From: Gibbula magus | Taxonomy: Eukaryota; Mollusca; Gastropoda; Trochida; Trochidae | Direction of reading: 5' to 3' | Assembly: GCA_936450465.1 (NCBI GenBank) | Contig: OW388291.1 | Coordinates: forward strand, 80,861,436 to 80,925,435 | Length of the DNA: 64,000 bases | Shown here: positions 1 to 11,476 of the stretch, piece by piece | Layout: every line of letters begins with the position of its first letter | How positions within the stretch are numbered: position 1 is the stretch's first letter | Position numbers and translations under genes: made by a program | The notes under the pieces: model-generated | The model's database searches: none | The model's input: only the letters and a program-made list of their open reading frames with translations | Told to the model about the DNA's origin: nothing

Positions 1-427
1 AACATGATCAAAGAAGTAGGTGTAAAATGGTACAATTTGATATTCGGTTTGGTATGTATTGCATTACAGAGCTCTCAGTTCAATACATTCTCGGTTCGGT
101 TTAGAAATGCAACAAATACAGTCTAATGAATGTAAAACTGAAAAAAACCTTGAAAATCGAAATAATTTTTTTTTGATAAGATAAAATATGGTATGCTTAA
201 CAAACCCAAAAAACACACATTTATGCACCAAACCAAAAGCGAAACACTTTGGTTCAACTTATGTCATTGAGAACAGTTTCACCCCAACAAAGAAGCACTT
301 CCATACTGCCTCTCATGTGCTTCATTCACTGTAAAGTAAAGCCTCCTGTCATCCTGGGGGATAAACATGGCACATTGTTTAAGAGTAATGGATGAAATAC
401 ATTAAATATAAACATGTTGTTTTGCAG
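1..427. other. POLE2 intron (incomplete), no feature
   Basis: AT-rich sequence with short A and T runs. No exon, repeat or RNA gene was recognised. Confidence 0.6.
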
Positions 428-511
428 CTAAAACCAATAGAATACCTACTTGGTAGTACAGCAAAGATGGGAGACATTATCATCTTGGGAATGTTAACAC
501 AACTCAAAGAG
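428..511 (+). CDS. POLE2: POLE2 exon a (first in window)
   Basis: This exon has 28 codons and starts after tttgcag with CTA AAA CCA. It ends GAG before gtgaga, so both boundaries are phase 0. The product includes [11 protein letters not shown] and [10 protein letters not shown], the start of the OB-fold region of B-family polymerase B subunits. No upstream POLE2 exon is visible in bases 1-427, so the previous exon lies outside the window. Confidence 0.9.
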
Positions 512-897
512 GTGAGAGCTTTTAAGAAATTTGAGAATATTTTTCGGAAAAAATAATAAGATGGATAGTTTCAAAGTAGATCAACAGTTTTTCCATGTTT
601 ATGATATGAAATTAAAAAAACTTAGATTCAATGAAAGTTCACAGATTTTCTATGTTTCATCGTTGATGGTATAAATATGAAAAAAAATATTAAAACTTAA
701 TTATATTGGGTGAGATTATACATGATTCAAACGGAGAATTGTCTTTTTCAGTAGCCATTGGCTAATTTTGAATGCTCTTATGTTTTCTTTGTGTAAATTT
801 CTAAAGGTAAATGGCTGGCCACAGGTAGCAATGTAAAATATTTTTAAAAGTTTGATGAACTGTATGAGAGAACATCAAGATGATACTTTTATTTCAG

Positions 898-954
898 GGC
901 AAGTGGTATTTAGAAGACCCCACAGGAGCTGTACCTTTGGAATTAGCTTCTGCA
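898..954 (+). CDS. POLE2: POLE2 exon b, followed by an AT-AC intron
   Basis: This exon has 19 codons (GKWYLEDPTGAVPLELASA) after atttcag. No GT donor gives a conserved in-frame join to the next exon. Ending at GCA, before ATATCCTT, joins in phase 0 to AGT TTC CAC and matches the length and sequence of animal POLE2 with no insertion. The boundary is therefore taken at 954. Confidence 0.9.
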
Positions 955-1403
955 ATATCCTTGTGTAGAGATTGTAATAGGATAGCAATCTTCGTATTAA
1001 ATTCTAGTTGTATGAATGTTTGAATCGACTCTTGGGTTAAAAAAAGATGAAGATACAAATTTGAACATTTTCACCCGTTAGAAGGTAAGTCAATCCGACA
1101 CAACAAGAGTGAAAGGATACCCATCAGCTTTGGTTCAGTACATATTGCTGTATAGAACCCTTGGTTTTCTTTGAAGGAAAGTCTGTTGAAAGTTTTAAAA
1201 ATCTGAAAATATCAAATACATTATATGAAGTTTATAAAGATGTATATGATAGAAAAAAAACACTTTGATGCACTGTGTACCAAGCTGAAATGAAAATGTT
1301 CAACAAATATAATTTCACTACAATATTCACTTGAGGCAATCCATCAACATGACACTAGTTTAAGTTTCTGAAGTCCTGTTACTGTATTCCTTGACAGCTG
1401 CAC
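955..1403 (+). other. POLE2: U12-type AT-AC intron of POLE2
   Basis: The intron begins ATATCCTT, the minor-spliceosome 5' splice-site consensus. It carries TTCCTTGAC at 1387-1395, the U12 branch-point consensus, with the branch adenosine at 1394. It ends in AC at 1402-1403, nine bases downstream. All three signals are visible, and the reading frame supports these exact ends. The branch-to-end spacing fits minor introns. Splicing would need U11/U12, U4atac/U6atac and U5 snRNPs. Confidence 0.9.
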
Positions 1404-1525
1404 AGTTTCCACACAGGTTTATTCACAGAGAACTGTTTTGTGCTAGCGGAGGGGGCGTATGAAGACGGAACCTTCCATGTCAGTGCTTTTGGTTTCCCTC
1501 CTCCGGAACCCAGCAAAACAACAAG
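1404..1525 (+). CDS. POLE2: POLE2 exon c
   Basis: This exon starts AGT TTC CAC directly after the AC intron end and stops at ACA AG before gtattt (phase 2). It encodes [14 protein letters not shown], then [17 protein letters not shown]. This is the strongly conserved end of the OB fold and the linker into the phosphoesterase domain. Confidence 0.93.
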
Positions 1526-1962
1526 GTATTTAACTGAGATCATTAGTGATATCGTTGGCTCGTTGCACATACTGTACATGATGTACATATTAAAAATTTG
1601 GATTGGTTCCTGACAACAGAAGCTTATGATCCTAAGCTGATTGACAAACACATTTCTGTCGTGTTTTTTTCCTTCATTTCACATGATTTTATGAAAGTAG
1701 GGAAAAAATGTTTTGTTTTTCAATGTTGAATGAAAATGGTAGTAAACCATTTAAACGTTAATAGTTTGAAATGTTATATCTTTCTTAATTGTCCCAAAAT
1801 ATAGCTATAGCCGGATGTTTTCAACAAGTTGTGATTCTTGTAAATTGGCCACTAAGAATGGTTCAATATTATTTGATTCAGATTCAGAAGCTTAAGTGTC
1901 AACTCAATGAATATAAGTTGATATAATGACAACTTCAGTCCATGTTTTATATCTCTTTTCAG

Positions 1963-2104
1963 ATCGTTCTTTGGAAATTTAAACTTTTTTGGTGGACCAT
2001 CGAGTGTGTCTGTTAAAGCATCATCGCGACTCAAGCAGATTGAGACAGAATCGGAGGAGGCTATGATGGTTTTCCTCTCTGACGTGTGGCTCGATAACGT
2101 CAAG
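1963..2104 (+). CDS. POLE2: POLE2 exon d
   Basis: The first base completes the split AGA codon, followed by [18 protein letters not shown] and [11 protein letters not shown]. The exon ends GTC AAG before gtaagg (phase 0), after the acceptor ctcttttcag. SDVWLD is the degenerate first motif of the inactive calcineurin-like phosphoesterase domain. Confidence 0.94.
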
Positions 2105-2677
2105 GTAAGGACTAATTGACTGAGTTACTGTATGCACAGCATTGGATTGTTATATCAAGGGTGGCAATTACCAGCTGATCAGCTGATTTCAGGTTGTTTG
2201 TAAATGGATTTGCTTCCACAGATCTACACCCATCTATTACAATCCTTGTTATATTTATTACCATGTGAAGTTTCAGAAAGAAAAAGGAAATTTATTTTTT
2301 GTTTTCTGAATCCACAATACTCTGTCAGCAAGAGTTCATAATCCCAGTACTGATCGCTATAAAGACAAGATTTGTAATTTGAAGCTGAATCAGATTAACA
2401 CTTTAATTGATGGAGTAATGGATGAGAAATCTGGAATTGGCAACATACTAAAAATAAGAATATCACAACCAGGTGTGTCGACCGTGCGTCCACCTTCTTT
2501 CTCAACCAACCAACTCCCAGGTCAAAACCCTGTATCTCACATATTAGTGGACCCCAAAGTACCGCATCATTCTGCTGCCTGACACCGAGTGACATAACCA
2601 AAATAACTTGTTAATATTTTGAACAGTTATATAACAGGGTCTTGTATGATTGTTAATCTCGAAACACTTTTCTCCAG

Positions 2678-2798
2678 GTGATGGCCAAGTTGAGAGAGCT
2701 GTTCACTGGATATGCTGAGTTTCCTCCCACTTGTTTTGTTTTGTGCGGAAATTTTACATCCTCTCCAGACGGAAATAACCATGTTAAACTATTAAAAG
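2678..2798 (+). CDS. POLE2: POLE2 exon e
   Basis: The exon follows tttctccag and encodes VMAKLRELFTGY, then PPTCFVLCGNFTSSPDGN. It ends AAA G before gtaata (phase 1). The FVLCGNF strand is a core beta-strand of the phosphoesterase-like fold shared by B subunits. Confidence 0.94.
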
Positions 2799-3242
2799 GT
2801 AATATTTGAAATATGTTTGACGTTGAGAGGAATATTTGTGGTTAGAATATAGAATAGTCATGTTGTAACCAATTCAGATGATTATCCGTCAGTTACCACT
2901 CACAGCTTTCACGTTACACTGTGATGCATACAGATAAGCAAATCACTATTTGTGTTGAAGTTTTGTGAAGAGGTTTTGAAATGTGCGGGTGCAAAATTTA
3001 TGGCTTTCTGGCCGAATAAGGGATAACAAAATATATGTTACACTTGAAAATTGTGCGGATGTCGTGTCTCCTGACTGTACCTTTATAATATAGCTATGGA
3101 GGTATCGAACCAGTAGAAACCAGTAGAGTATATTCATCTCTTCACTCCACTTCAAACTTTGCTAATGATATTCAACAAACAGAAACTCCAAGAAACTCTC
3201 CCTTTGATACATTTGTAAGTCACATTTCCTTTTCTTTTTCAG

Positions 3243-3357
3243 AGTCGTTTCATAATTTAGCTGATCTGATATGTGACTTCCCGACTATAAAGGACAGTAG
3301 CCGCTTTGTGTTTGTACCTGGTCCTCAGGATCCTGGACCTGCCTCAATATATCCACG
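3243..3357 (+). CDS. POLE2: POLE2 exon f
   Basis: This exon completes GAG, then encodes [13 protein letters not shown] and [14 protein letters not shown]. It ends CCA CG before gtgagg (phase 2). [11 protein letters not shown] is a B-subunit hallmark. It occupies the place of a catalytic phosphoesterase motif but lacks the metal ligands, as known for this family. Confidence 0.94.
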
Positions 3358-3429
3358 GTGAGGGCGCAACTCACCTTGTCTCTATTATTTTAATGACTTT
3401 AGACCAATAATTGTTAAGTGGTTCGCATG

Positions 3430-4857
3430 ATGGCCATGTACGAAGTAAGCGGGGGTATATAGCGGTCATTCCGTCCGTCCGTCCTTCCGTCCGGTCAATT
3501 TTCTCAAAAACCATCAAAGGTACATCAACCAAACTTTGTACAGATGTTAACCATGTTCTTCCGATCGTGCACAGACAATTTTCAATTTTCTGAGATTGAT
3601 ATTTTTTGTCGTTTCCATGGAAACGTCACTTTTTGGACTTAGTTTTATTGTGTTCAATGGGGACAAGTTTTCTCGGATACTGTTCAACCTATGTGAATGA
3701 AATTTTGGTTGTGAGTACTCATGACCATACTCTTTATCGAGTTCGAAAACCAGTTCCGAAATATTATTTTTTACAGAGTTATGGCCCTTGAAACCGAAAT
3801 TGAACTTCGTACCAGAAGAACTGTGATGCTCCAATGGGGACAAGTTTTCTCAGAAACTGTTACATCTAGGTGAATGAAATTTAATATGGAGGTAGTCCAG
3901 ATGATACTCTTCATCGAGTTCGAAAACCAGTTCCGAAATATTATTTTTTACGGAGTTATGGCCCTTGAATCCGAAATTGAACTTCGTACCAGAAGAATTG
4001 TGATGCTCCAATGGGGACAAGTTTTCTCGGAAACTATTACATCTAGGTGAATGAAATTTAATATGGAGGTAGTCCAGATGATACTCTTCATCGAGTTCGA
4101 AAACCAGTTCCGAAATATTATTTTTTTTGGAGTTATGGCCCTTGAATCCGAAATTGAATTTTGTACCAAAAGAGCTGTGATGCTCCAATTGGGACAAGTT
4201 TTCTAGGAAACTATTACATCTAGGTGAATGAAATTTAATATGGAGGTAGTCCAGATGATACTCTTCATCGAGTTCGAAAACCAGTTCCGAAATATTATTT
4301 TTTTCTGAGTTATGGCCCTTGAATCCGAAATTGAACTTTGTACCAAAAGAGCTGTGATGCTCCAATTGGGACAAGTTTTCTCGGAAACTATTACATCTAG
4401 GTGAATGAAATTTTACATGTAGGTAGTCCAGATGATACTCTTTATCGAGTTCACAGTCCAGTTCCGCAATATTATTTCAAAGCCCTTGAATCTGTAATTG
4501 AACTTGGTACAAATTACCGGTGTGATGCCCTAATGGGAAAAATTAAGTTACCTGAAAAATATTACATCTGGGTGAATTAAATTTTGTAATAACAGTCAGT
4601 TCCTAAAATTATTTTGGACAATATTATGATGCTTGAAGCTTTTTTTTAAACATAGTAACCTTCACATCTATAATTCTCGATGGACGGATAGCGGATGACG
4701 GGGGTATGTGAGCCATGCTCACTTTTTTCTTGTTTTGGACAATATTATGATGCTTGAAGCTTTTTTTTAAACATAGTAACCTTCACATCTATAATTCTCA
4801 ATGGACGGAAAGCGGATGGCGGGGGTATGTGAGCCATGCTCACTTTTTACTTGTTTG
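3430..4857 (+). mobile_element. Interspersed element with CCGTCCGTCC head and internal ~176-bp tandem units
   Basis: The head reads GCGGGGGTATATAGCGG followed by CCGTCCGTCC repeats. From about 3640 to 4480 there are about five units of roughly 176 bp, each with GATGCTCCAATKGGGACAAG, a TCATCGAGTTCGAAAACCAG stretch and GAGTTATGGCCCTTGAA. The end is a duplicated ~121-bp block (about 4616-4736 and 4737-4857) finishing GTGAGCCATGCTCACTTTTT. The element lies in a POLE2 intron. No transposase is encoded, so it is probably non-autonomous. Confidence 0.7.
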
Positions 4858-5097
4858 GTTATACAGTGCTCTGTTTACTTCATTATATTTACAAGAACAG
4901 ACCTTATTATCTAGCAGTAATAATGGCTATTCTAAGGGTATATTTTGTTCATGTGGTTATCAAATTAAGAGCTAAAATGATAAATTGATAAACTGATTTT
5001 GCTAGTTTTATCTCCCTGCTCCATCCACAAGGTTGATTGACTGAACATTACCTACAAACATAAATCAATGGTTTATATTCTCTTTTCCGTTCTTCAG

Positions 5098-5281
5098 ACC
5101 TGCTATACCTAACTCTATAACGGAAGAGTTACGGCGGCGAGTGCCACAGACTGTGTTTACGAGTAACCCATGTCGACTGCAGTACTGTACACAGGAGATT
5201 GTCGTCTTCCGCGAGGATATCGTAACCAAGATGTGTCGCAACTGTGTCAAGTTTCCATCAGATGGGGACATACCTACACAT
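5098..5281 (+). CDS. POLE2: POLE2 exon g
   Basis: After ccgttcttcag, one base completes CGA. The exon then encodes SITEELRRRVPQTVFTSNP, CRLQYCTQEIVVFREDIV and KMCRNCVKFPS, ending CAT before gtaagt (phase 0). The NPCR-QYCTQEI-FRED block is among the most conserved in POLE2. Confidence 0.95.
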
Positions 5282-6146
5282 GTAAGTGTATATTTTGTAT
5301 CCTCCTGTGAGACTATTTCTTCTAAAATCTCTGTTTCTCATGTGTACTCTAACATTGCAGAAAATCTGCCACTGATTTATAGGATATCTAACGAGCTTCC
5401 CCTTTCATGTCAAGTTTATGTTTATGAATAATTTTTTTTTGTCTCGAGCCTTGGTGACTTGATATGAAAGGGGAACCAGTTATGTATCCTATTTATTGAC
5501 CAACATGTATTTCATATGATTTATTGTGTTTTAAAATATATTTGTGCTGTCCCTATAAAGGAACGGAACAGCGGAGTAATATCAACCTTTTCACAGCACA
5601 GCACATCAAAATATTGTGACCTTAAATATTCACACTTTTAAAATCAAACCATTCCATAATTCGTGATGTTCGGAATGTTAGTCATTCTGAAGGAAGGATT
5701 TTTTGTCTTGTGAGTTTAAAGTCACTGTGTTATGTTACGAACACTTTGTTTCCATCGAGATTGAGTGTTCATTGCATTGTCATTCCCAACGGTAAGAATG
5801 AGAGCAACAACTCTTGCTCCATTTTCAACTTTGTATTTATTAGTCATGATGTACTCGTTAATTATTCATTAAAATCAATCATTGCGTTGAGAACTATTTC
5901 ATGAATTAACTGAAGAATGAGGTAAAAATTAATTATAGATCTAAGTGTTGTCGTAAATAATGAGTAATGAATTCACGTTCGTTTTATGAATGAAAAAAGT
6001 AGTCCAGGCAGAGTCGAAGTTCATTGTTAGCCAATCAAATTACTTGAATGTCTTATTACACATATGTAATTGGGCACCTGACGCCTCTCCCCCTCCACGT
6101 GTGTCCTGTGTACCCCGAGTATTATAACTCTGTCTCTCTCTTGCAG
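5282..6146. other. POLE2 intron, mostly featureless
   Basis: Apart from the exon-h fragment at 6072-6113, this is AT-rich sequence with no recognisable element. Confidence 0.6.
6072..6113 (+). pseudogene. Partial copy of POLE2 exon h in the preceding intron
   Basis: These 42 bases match 6171-6212 of the real exon with two differences, 99 bases upstream of it and in the same orientation. The frame is kept and would read HLTPLPLHVCPVY. One difference is synonymous, and the other changes Ala to Thr, the residue recalled for the human protein. The copy has no matching acceptor of its own, and its downstream sequence diverges at once, so it is probably not spliced in. Confidence 0.75.
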
Positions 6147-6323
6147 TTTGCCAAGTCTCTGATCAGTCAGGGGCACCTGGCGCCCCTCCCCCTCCACGTG
6201 TGTCCTGTGTACTGGGCCTATGATGTGGGGCTCAGACTCTATCCACTGCCTGATCTGGTTATATGTGCGGACAAGTTTGATCCTTTCCACACCAGTCTGG
6301 TCGACTGTAACGTCATGAACCCG
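6147..6323 (+). CDS. POLE2: POLE2 exon h
   Basis: This exon has 59 codons after the acceptor ctctctcttgcag. It encodes FAKSLISQGHLAPLPLHVC, PVYWAYDVGLRLYPLPDLV and CADKFDPFH, ending NP before gtaggt (phase 0). The next codon expected from the family is Gly of GSFPR. That codon is found only at 47163, about 40.8 kb downstream. Confidence 0.95.
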
Positions 6324-9300
6324 GTAGGTGTTATTTCAATTGTATATAGATAATATCCATTTGTGTTTTGAAGTCCATTGTTCCAGGAAAGGGTTATCCT
6401 GTGCCACCAATGATCCGAAAATTGTATGGCTCATTGTATGGTCCAGGAAGATATAACAGAACAGAACTATAGGTTTCCTGGCGGTTCTGGTGAGCTGCAT
6501 TTGCATACGAGAAGGAATGCTTGTCCTGTCTCTCAGTCTTTGGAGTGCACCATCATTAGTTTTAGGCCTTTCGGAGCATTCTTCAAAAATTGAAAGGAGC
6601 AGGCCTCCGAGCAGAGGCGACATATCCAGGAGTATAGTAGATGGATTGCATGATGCTTGTCTTTCTGTCAATCCGTCCAGGAATGTACAAACCACTTTGC
6701 ATAAACCCTAATATAAGCTACATATCTAAAATTTTACGGAAATCTTTATGCGGTCACATTTGGACAAAATATTGTTTTCACATGTTAAAACTTACCTCAT
6801 TATGGATGTTAGTTTGTTTAACTTGTTATGATTTAATTTATGTCTACCAATTTATAAGTAACTGTATGTGTCAAGATGTTACAGAATGGGTACTGTGATT
6901 GTGTTAAAAAGGATGTGTCTTTTGGGAGCAAGCTATATAGTTGATAGTCAAACTGGACATTTTCTTATCTATTAAGAGTAGATTTGGCACAAATGGTGAT
7001 GCATAGATGACAATACCTAGTCGCCATGTATTAAGAGGAAGCGTTTTATGATCCTAGGAATATACATGTTGTCTAGATAGTTAGATGACTAGGGTGTCAA
7101 GTAGAACAGCTTTGATTAGAGGCAGCGAAGTATGTGTTATTAGGTATTTGAGTTTTGTATCTTAATGGAATTACCATTTCCATTTGTTTTTTTGAATTAT
7201 TAACCTTTGTTGGTCTTTGTTACCGCTGTAGCTAATTTTGTATCAGTTCAATCTTTGTCCAATCAAGATCCCTGGATTTCTTGTTCAGTTGCACAATGTC
7301 TGTATGATATTACCAAATTTGACTTTACATTCCAATCATAATGCAATGTTCTTTGAATACATTGATATGTTACTGATATTTTCTGCTTCAATCAGAACAT
7401 TGTTCTTTGAAGCATTCATAAAATCTCCCACACACCACCTAAAAGATGAAAGTTGAAGTCAAGACAGTTATGTTAACACAGAATTGCTTCTGATTCCTGT
7501 GGGTTTGGTTTAACGTATTGAGAACTGTGAACTGGTGCTATAAGCTCTATTCTCTTGTGCATATTTCAGTATGGCATATTATGTTTTTAATATTTTTTTT
7601 AAATTAATGAAGATAACGTACATGGGTCTAAACATGCAGTAGAGGTTATAATGTTTGTATTGTAAGTGCCTATGTTGTGGTGTGCATGGTTCAGTTGACC
7701 GCTATCAGTGATGTTCAGCAAGAATCAGCATGGTTTGCCAATGGGGTGGCTGATGTTTGAAGGGGTGATCCCCTGTCCTACACAGAGATATTAGTTGTGA
7801 AACTTGTGGTGTTACCATAGGCAAGTGACTTTTTTCAAGCAGGTCAATTAGGTACCTCCTATGGAAGTGAAGGCAATGTGAGAGATGACTTATTTGTCAG
7901 CTAGGTTGCATACTCCCAGTGAGTTGAGAATGAAACAGAAATGCTGTTGGTCCTTACACATTATTGATTAAATTACAATGGTTAAAAGAACATTTTTGAT
8001 ACAGTTTGGTACAAACACCAGGCCTCTTGAGGCCGAAATGACACCTTGGTTAATACATAAAATATATATTCACTAAAAGTATTTAAAAGTATATAGATAT
8101 CAGGACAGACATACAGACACACACACACATAATAAAACATACATACCAACATAGTTACTACTTTACAAATAGTTACAAATTTATCAAGAGTAATGCTATA
8201 TAATCAACATTTACTGATTATAAGTCTTGCTAAAACCTAATAAGTAATATAATAGAACTACAAAATTGTCAAATCCTACCTGAAAATGTGTTTTCACTGT
8301 TATCGGATAGAATAGCAATGAGATTGCCCGACCACGTGTTTTGATTTTTAACATTAATTAATTTCACGTAACTAACACCCTATATATTTTGACCTTAAAG
8401 TCAAATAACCAACTATAATGTGACAATTTAATGTCTGATTTATGAATTACATTATCAAATTGCGACAATGTAAAGTCTACTGTGCAACCGGAAACAAAAC
8501 ATTGCTTTTCCTGGAATATGTTTATGTAAGGTGAAAGGTTAGCCAATCAAATGTCTCAGATGTCGTAAACAAGGTCAAAGGTGAAACTAGGTCACCCTTT
8601 GTAACAAATATATCACAGGATAGATTTCTATCACCGTATAGACTGGTAATTGTTTTACGGGACTTGGTTGCATGATATAATATATTTCTGTCACTTGATT
8701 AGCATTTTGATGAAAATATAAATTTGAACCAAGAGGCATAATCTAGTTTCTAAGGTTCAATTCCAACAGTATTTTTGTTATTTGAAAATGAAACATTCAT
8801 TGATTCAAACAAACATAAAACAGTGGATTTTATTACCGGTACAGTACAGTGCTTGCTTAATTCAGGAATGTTTTGGTTTGTACTCAGCATTTATACCATC
8901 AAAATATTAGTTTAAAAGTTATAACCAAGTCAGCTAATTAAAACTGTCAATTTGCATTGGTTAATAATAATATAATAAAAGACAGCAATACAATAATTAC
9001 CAATAATTTGTAAATTTTGAATTGAATATTTATAAATAAACTAAATTCCTCAATTAAAATAAACAAAGAATGTGCTGCATTGATTTAAAGGAGAAAATGT
9101 TTTTTGTAAAATGATTCAAATATCTAAATATGACAATAAAGTAGTGAAAGTGTTAATCTTTGTTGATCGGTAAAACCGTGGCGGGGCGATTCAGAAATCT
9201 ACCTGGTTGGAACCTTGAAACCAGGTAGATCTACCTGGTTGGACCAAATGAAACTTGGCATGTATGTCATACATACATACAAACACAAACCCACAGAGAG

Positions 9301-9756
9301 ACATACATACATAGATTGCATACACGGCATACATCATCATCATTATTACCTTTACGTTAATGTTTCAATGTTTCAATGTATTACCTGAGCAAGAGAGAGG
9401 AATATGCCAACATTTAAGCATGAGTGTCGTAAACACCAGATGATCTGCACACAAATATACTCTTCTATTTATTACTGAAATTAATGATAAATAAACAAGT
9501 AAAAGTATTTTCAAGCATAAGCTGAATGCTTGCAGTGCCTGCATTTAGAACCTAACATCATTGACAAAACATGACTAATAGCATTGTTCATAACCTTATG
9601 TCATGACGAAGTGTTGTCTTGCCTTGGTATTAAATATGACCCCTGGTGTGTGATTACCCTTGAAAGTAAACTAATGACTGACAAGAGGAGTGTGAATTAT
9701 TTCATGACACATTTAAATTTTAATTCATCTCAAAATTATAAGTTGTTTTATTTCAT
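6324..9756. other. Start of the 40.8-kb POLE2 intron, no gene seen
   Basis: Short open frames here show no conserved domain or splice context. Small visible items are a CA-rich run near 8100-8130, a GAGGCC-type palindrome near 8022-8034, and a hairpin at about 9198-9229 with arms ATCTACCTGGTT and AACCAGGTAGAT, followed by a third copy of the arm. Confidence 0.55.
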
Positions 9757-9925
9757 TGTGGAGCACAGTAGTGTAGTGTTAAGCAAATGGGTACCTGAAC
9801 ACGGGAGGTACGGACCTATATGGTCGCGCAGAGTGCTTAGTAGCGGCACCGAAAGTACAATTCCTTCAGGGTAATAATTGTACCGCCTTTGAGCAGTGCT
9901 TGCACTGGATATTAGGCGTTAAAAT
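9757..9925 (+). mobile_element. tRNA-derived SINE, internally deleted copy
   Basis: It begins GTGGAGCACAGTAGTGTAGTG and continues with AAATGGGTACCTGAACACGG, CCTATATGGTCGCGC and TCCTTCAGGGTAATAATTGT. It matches the fuller copy at 55968-56270. The stretch with the second promoter box and middle region of that copy is missing here, between GTTAAGC and AAATGGG. Confidence 0.75.
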
Positions 9926-9933
9926 GTATATTT

Positions 9934-9962
9934 AGGTCTTCAGACTTTAGTCTGAAAGACCT
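9934..9962 (+). repeat. 5' hairpin of family B (copy 1)
   Basis: Arms AGGTCTTCAGAC and GTCTGAAAGACCT around TTTA, followed by ATTGTTATTATCCG. The same hairpin recurs at 11422, 11477 and 13973. This copy is cut off after about 60 bases by the family A element at 9998. Confidence 0.85.
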
Positions 9963-9997
9963 ATTGTTATTATCCGATTTTCCTTATTATTATTATT

Positions 9998-10042
9998 AAG
10001 GATTCAGCACTAAAGTGCTGAATCCTTATTGTTATTGGCGTG

Positions 10043-10077
<35 letters not shown>

Positions 10078-11421
10078 TTCCAGCGAGGGCGTGGTCACGA
10101 TTTCGGCCAAACGAAAAGAGCTAATGCAACCAAACTTTGCAAACTGATAGCCCTTACTACGAACTACTAAAAATAAGCTTTTGGGCACAATCGACACAGC
10201 CATTAAAGGTCCAGTTCGATTCTAAATTTCGATTTTTAACATGGGAAAATTATTCAAAATGCAATTAGAGACTTGCAACCTTTTTTACAAGATGCGCATT
10301 GACAGTGCGAGCAGAAAAGTAAATCATGACGATGTCGTTGGTCACGTGGTTTCGCCGCCATTTTGATTTTAGACACTTTTCAAAATTTCCTGACCCCATG
10401 CACCTTTGACAATCTTCTCCTCTGAAGATCCAAGCATTAGAAAGCTCATATTTTCACATAACGTAGCTGATATATTGCTAACAAAAGTTATCAGACGAAT
10501 TTTTGCAAATTCACTTTACTTTTTGCACAGTGATCTTTCAAAGTCCGACAATTTTTCAAAATCGCAAACTTCAAAGGGAGATAACTCATAAGATTTAATC
10601 GAAAATTTCAAGATTTTTCCAAGAAATGTAAGACAGTACTATTGTCTATACGAATCAACAATAAAATCGACGCTGAACAGTCATTTCCGGTTTTTGAGAA
10701 CGGGTACATAATTATAGATAAATAACACTGACAATTTTAACATGGGGGGAATTTTCAAAATGCACTTAGAGAGTTAATTTTTTTTTAATATGATAGACAG
10801 TAACACTACAGACAAAAAAGTCAATCATAACAATTTTGTAAGATGTACGGTTTCGTCGCTATTTATGCGAAACTATTCACACAATTTGAACAACACAGAA
10901 AGAGGATGCAGGTCACGCCCATAGACTGTGTAAAAGTCGCAATTCCTTTGTTCTTCTACCACGGATCTTGTAAACACGACTTTTGCCAGAAGGAATGCGA
11001 CTATTGCAACCAAACTTTGTAGGCTGATAGTCCTTACCATGTAGTTTTGCGGCGCAGCTTTTGGGCCCAATCAATCAAGCCATTAAAGGTCCAGTTCCAT
11101 TCTAAAGTTCGATTTTTAACATGGGCAATTTTTTCAAAATGCACCTAGAGACTTGCAATTTTGTTTAAAAGATGCGCAATGACAATGTACGCAGAAAAGT
11201 AAATCACAACGAATTCGAAAGTCACATGGTTTAGCCGCCATTTTGATTGTTGTTGATAAATCCTATTTTCGTTTTACATGATGGACAGGTAGAGGCTGCT
11301 GTAGCTTAATACTTATAGAGATCTTCGTGTAACTTTCAGGAATGACTGCTGATGTGATATACTTATAAGAAATTAATCAAATATGCGCTGAATCCTTTTA
11401 TCGTCACTTGTGACTATATTT
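9998..11421 (+). mobile_element. Family A hairpin-ended element (Helentron/HINE-like, non-autonomous)
   Basis: The 5' end is a perfect hairpin (arms AAGGATTCAGCAC and GTGCTGAATCCTT, loop TAAA) followed by ATTGTTATT and an (ATT)n run. The 3' end has GCGCTGAATCCTT at 11385-11397, inverted relative to the first arm. It then has the palindrome-like GTCACTTGTGAC at 11403-11414 and TATATTT. The interior has two related blocks with TTTTTAACATGGG and GTCACGTGGTTTCGCCGCCA-type motifs. It has no coding capacity. The architecture of an inverted subterminal repeat, microsatellite and 3' stem-loop fits non-autonomous Helentrons; that family assignment is inference. Confidence 0.6.
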
Positions 11422-11476
11422 AGGTCTTCAGACTTTAGTCTGAAAGACCTATTGTTATTATCCGATTTTCCTTATT
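11422..11476 (+). repeat. Family B 5' hairpin stub
   Basis: A second copy of the AGGTCTTCAGAC hairpin plus ATTGTTATTATCCGATTTTC, only 55 bases long. The same hairpin of a longer unit follows immediately. It looks like a truncated or serially inserted 5' end. Confidence 0.8.

Noticed and set aside
955..1403. GT-AG splicing between 962 and 1406 for the same POLE2 intron
   Set aside because: It is in frame but adds two residues (I, S/F region) in a segment with no length variation in the family. It also leaves the perfect U12 donor and branch sequences unexplained.
3547..4374. Minus-strand 174- and 98-codon frames with GTKFNFGFKGHNS repeats
   Set aside because: They come from the ~176-bp tandem units of an interspersed element. 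Other element copies do not preserve the frame.
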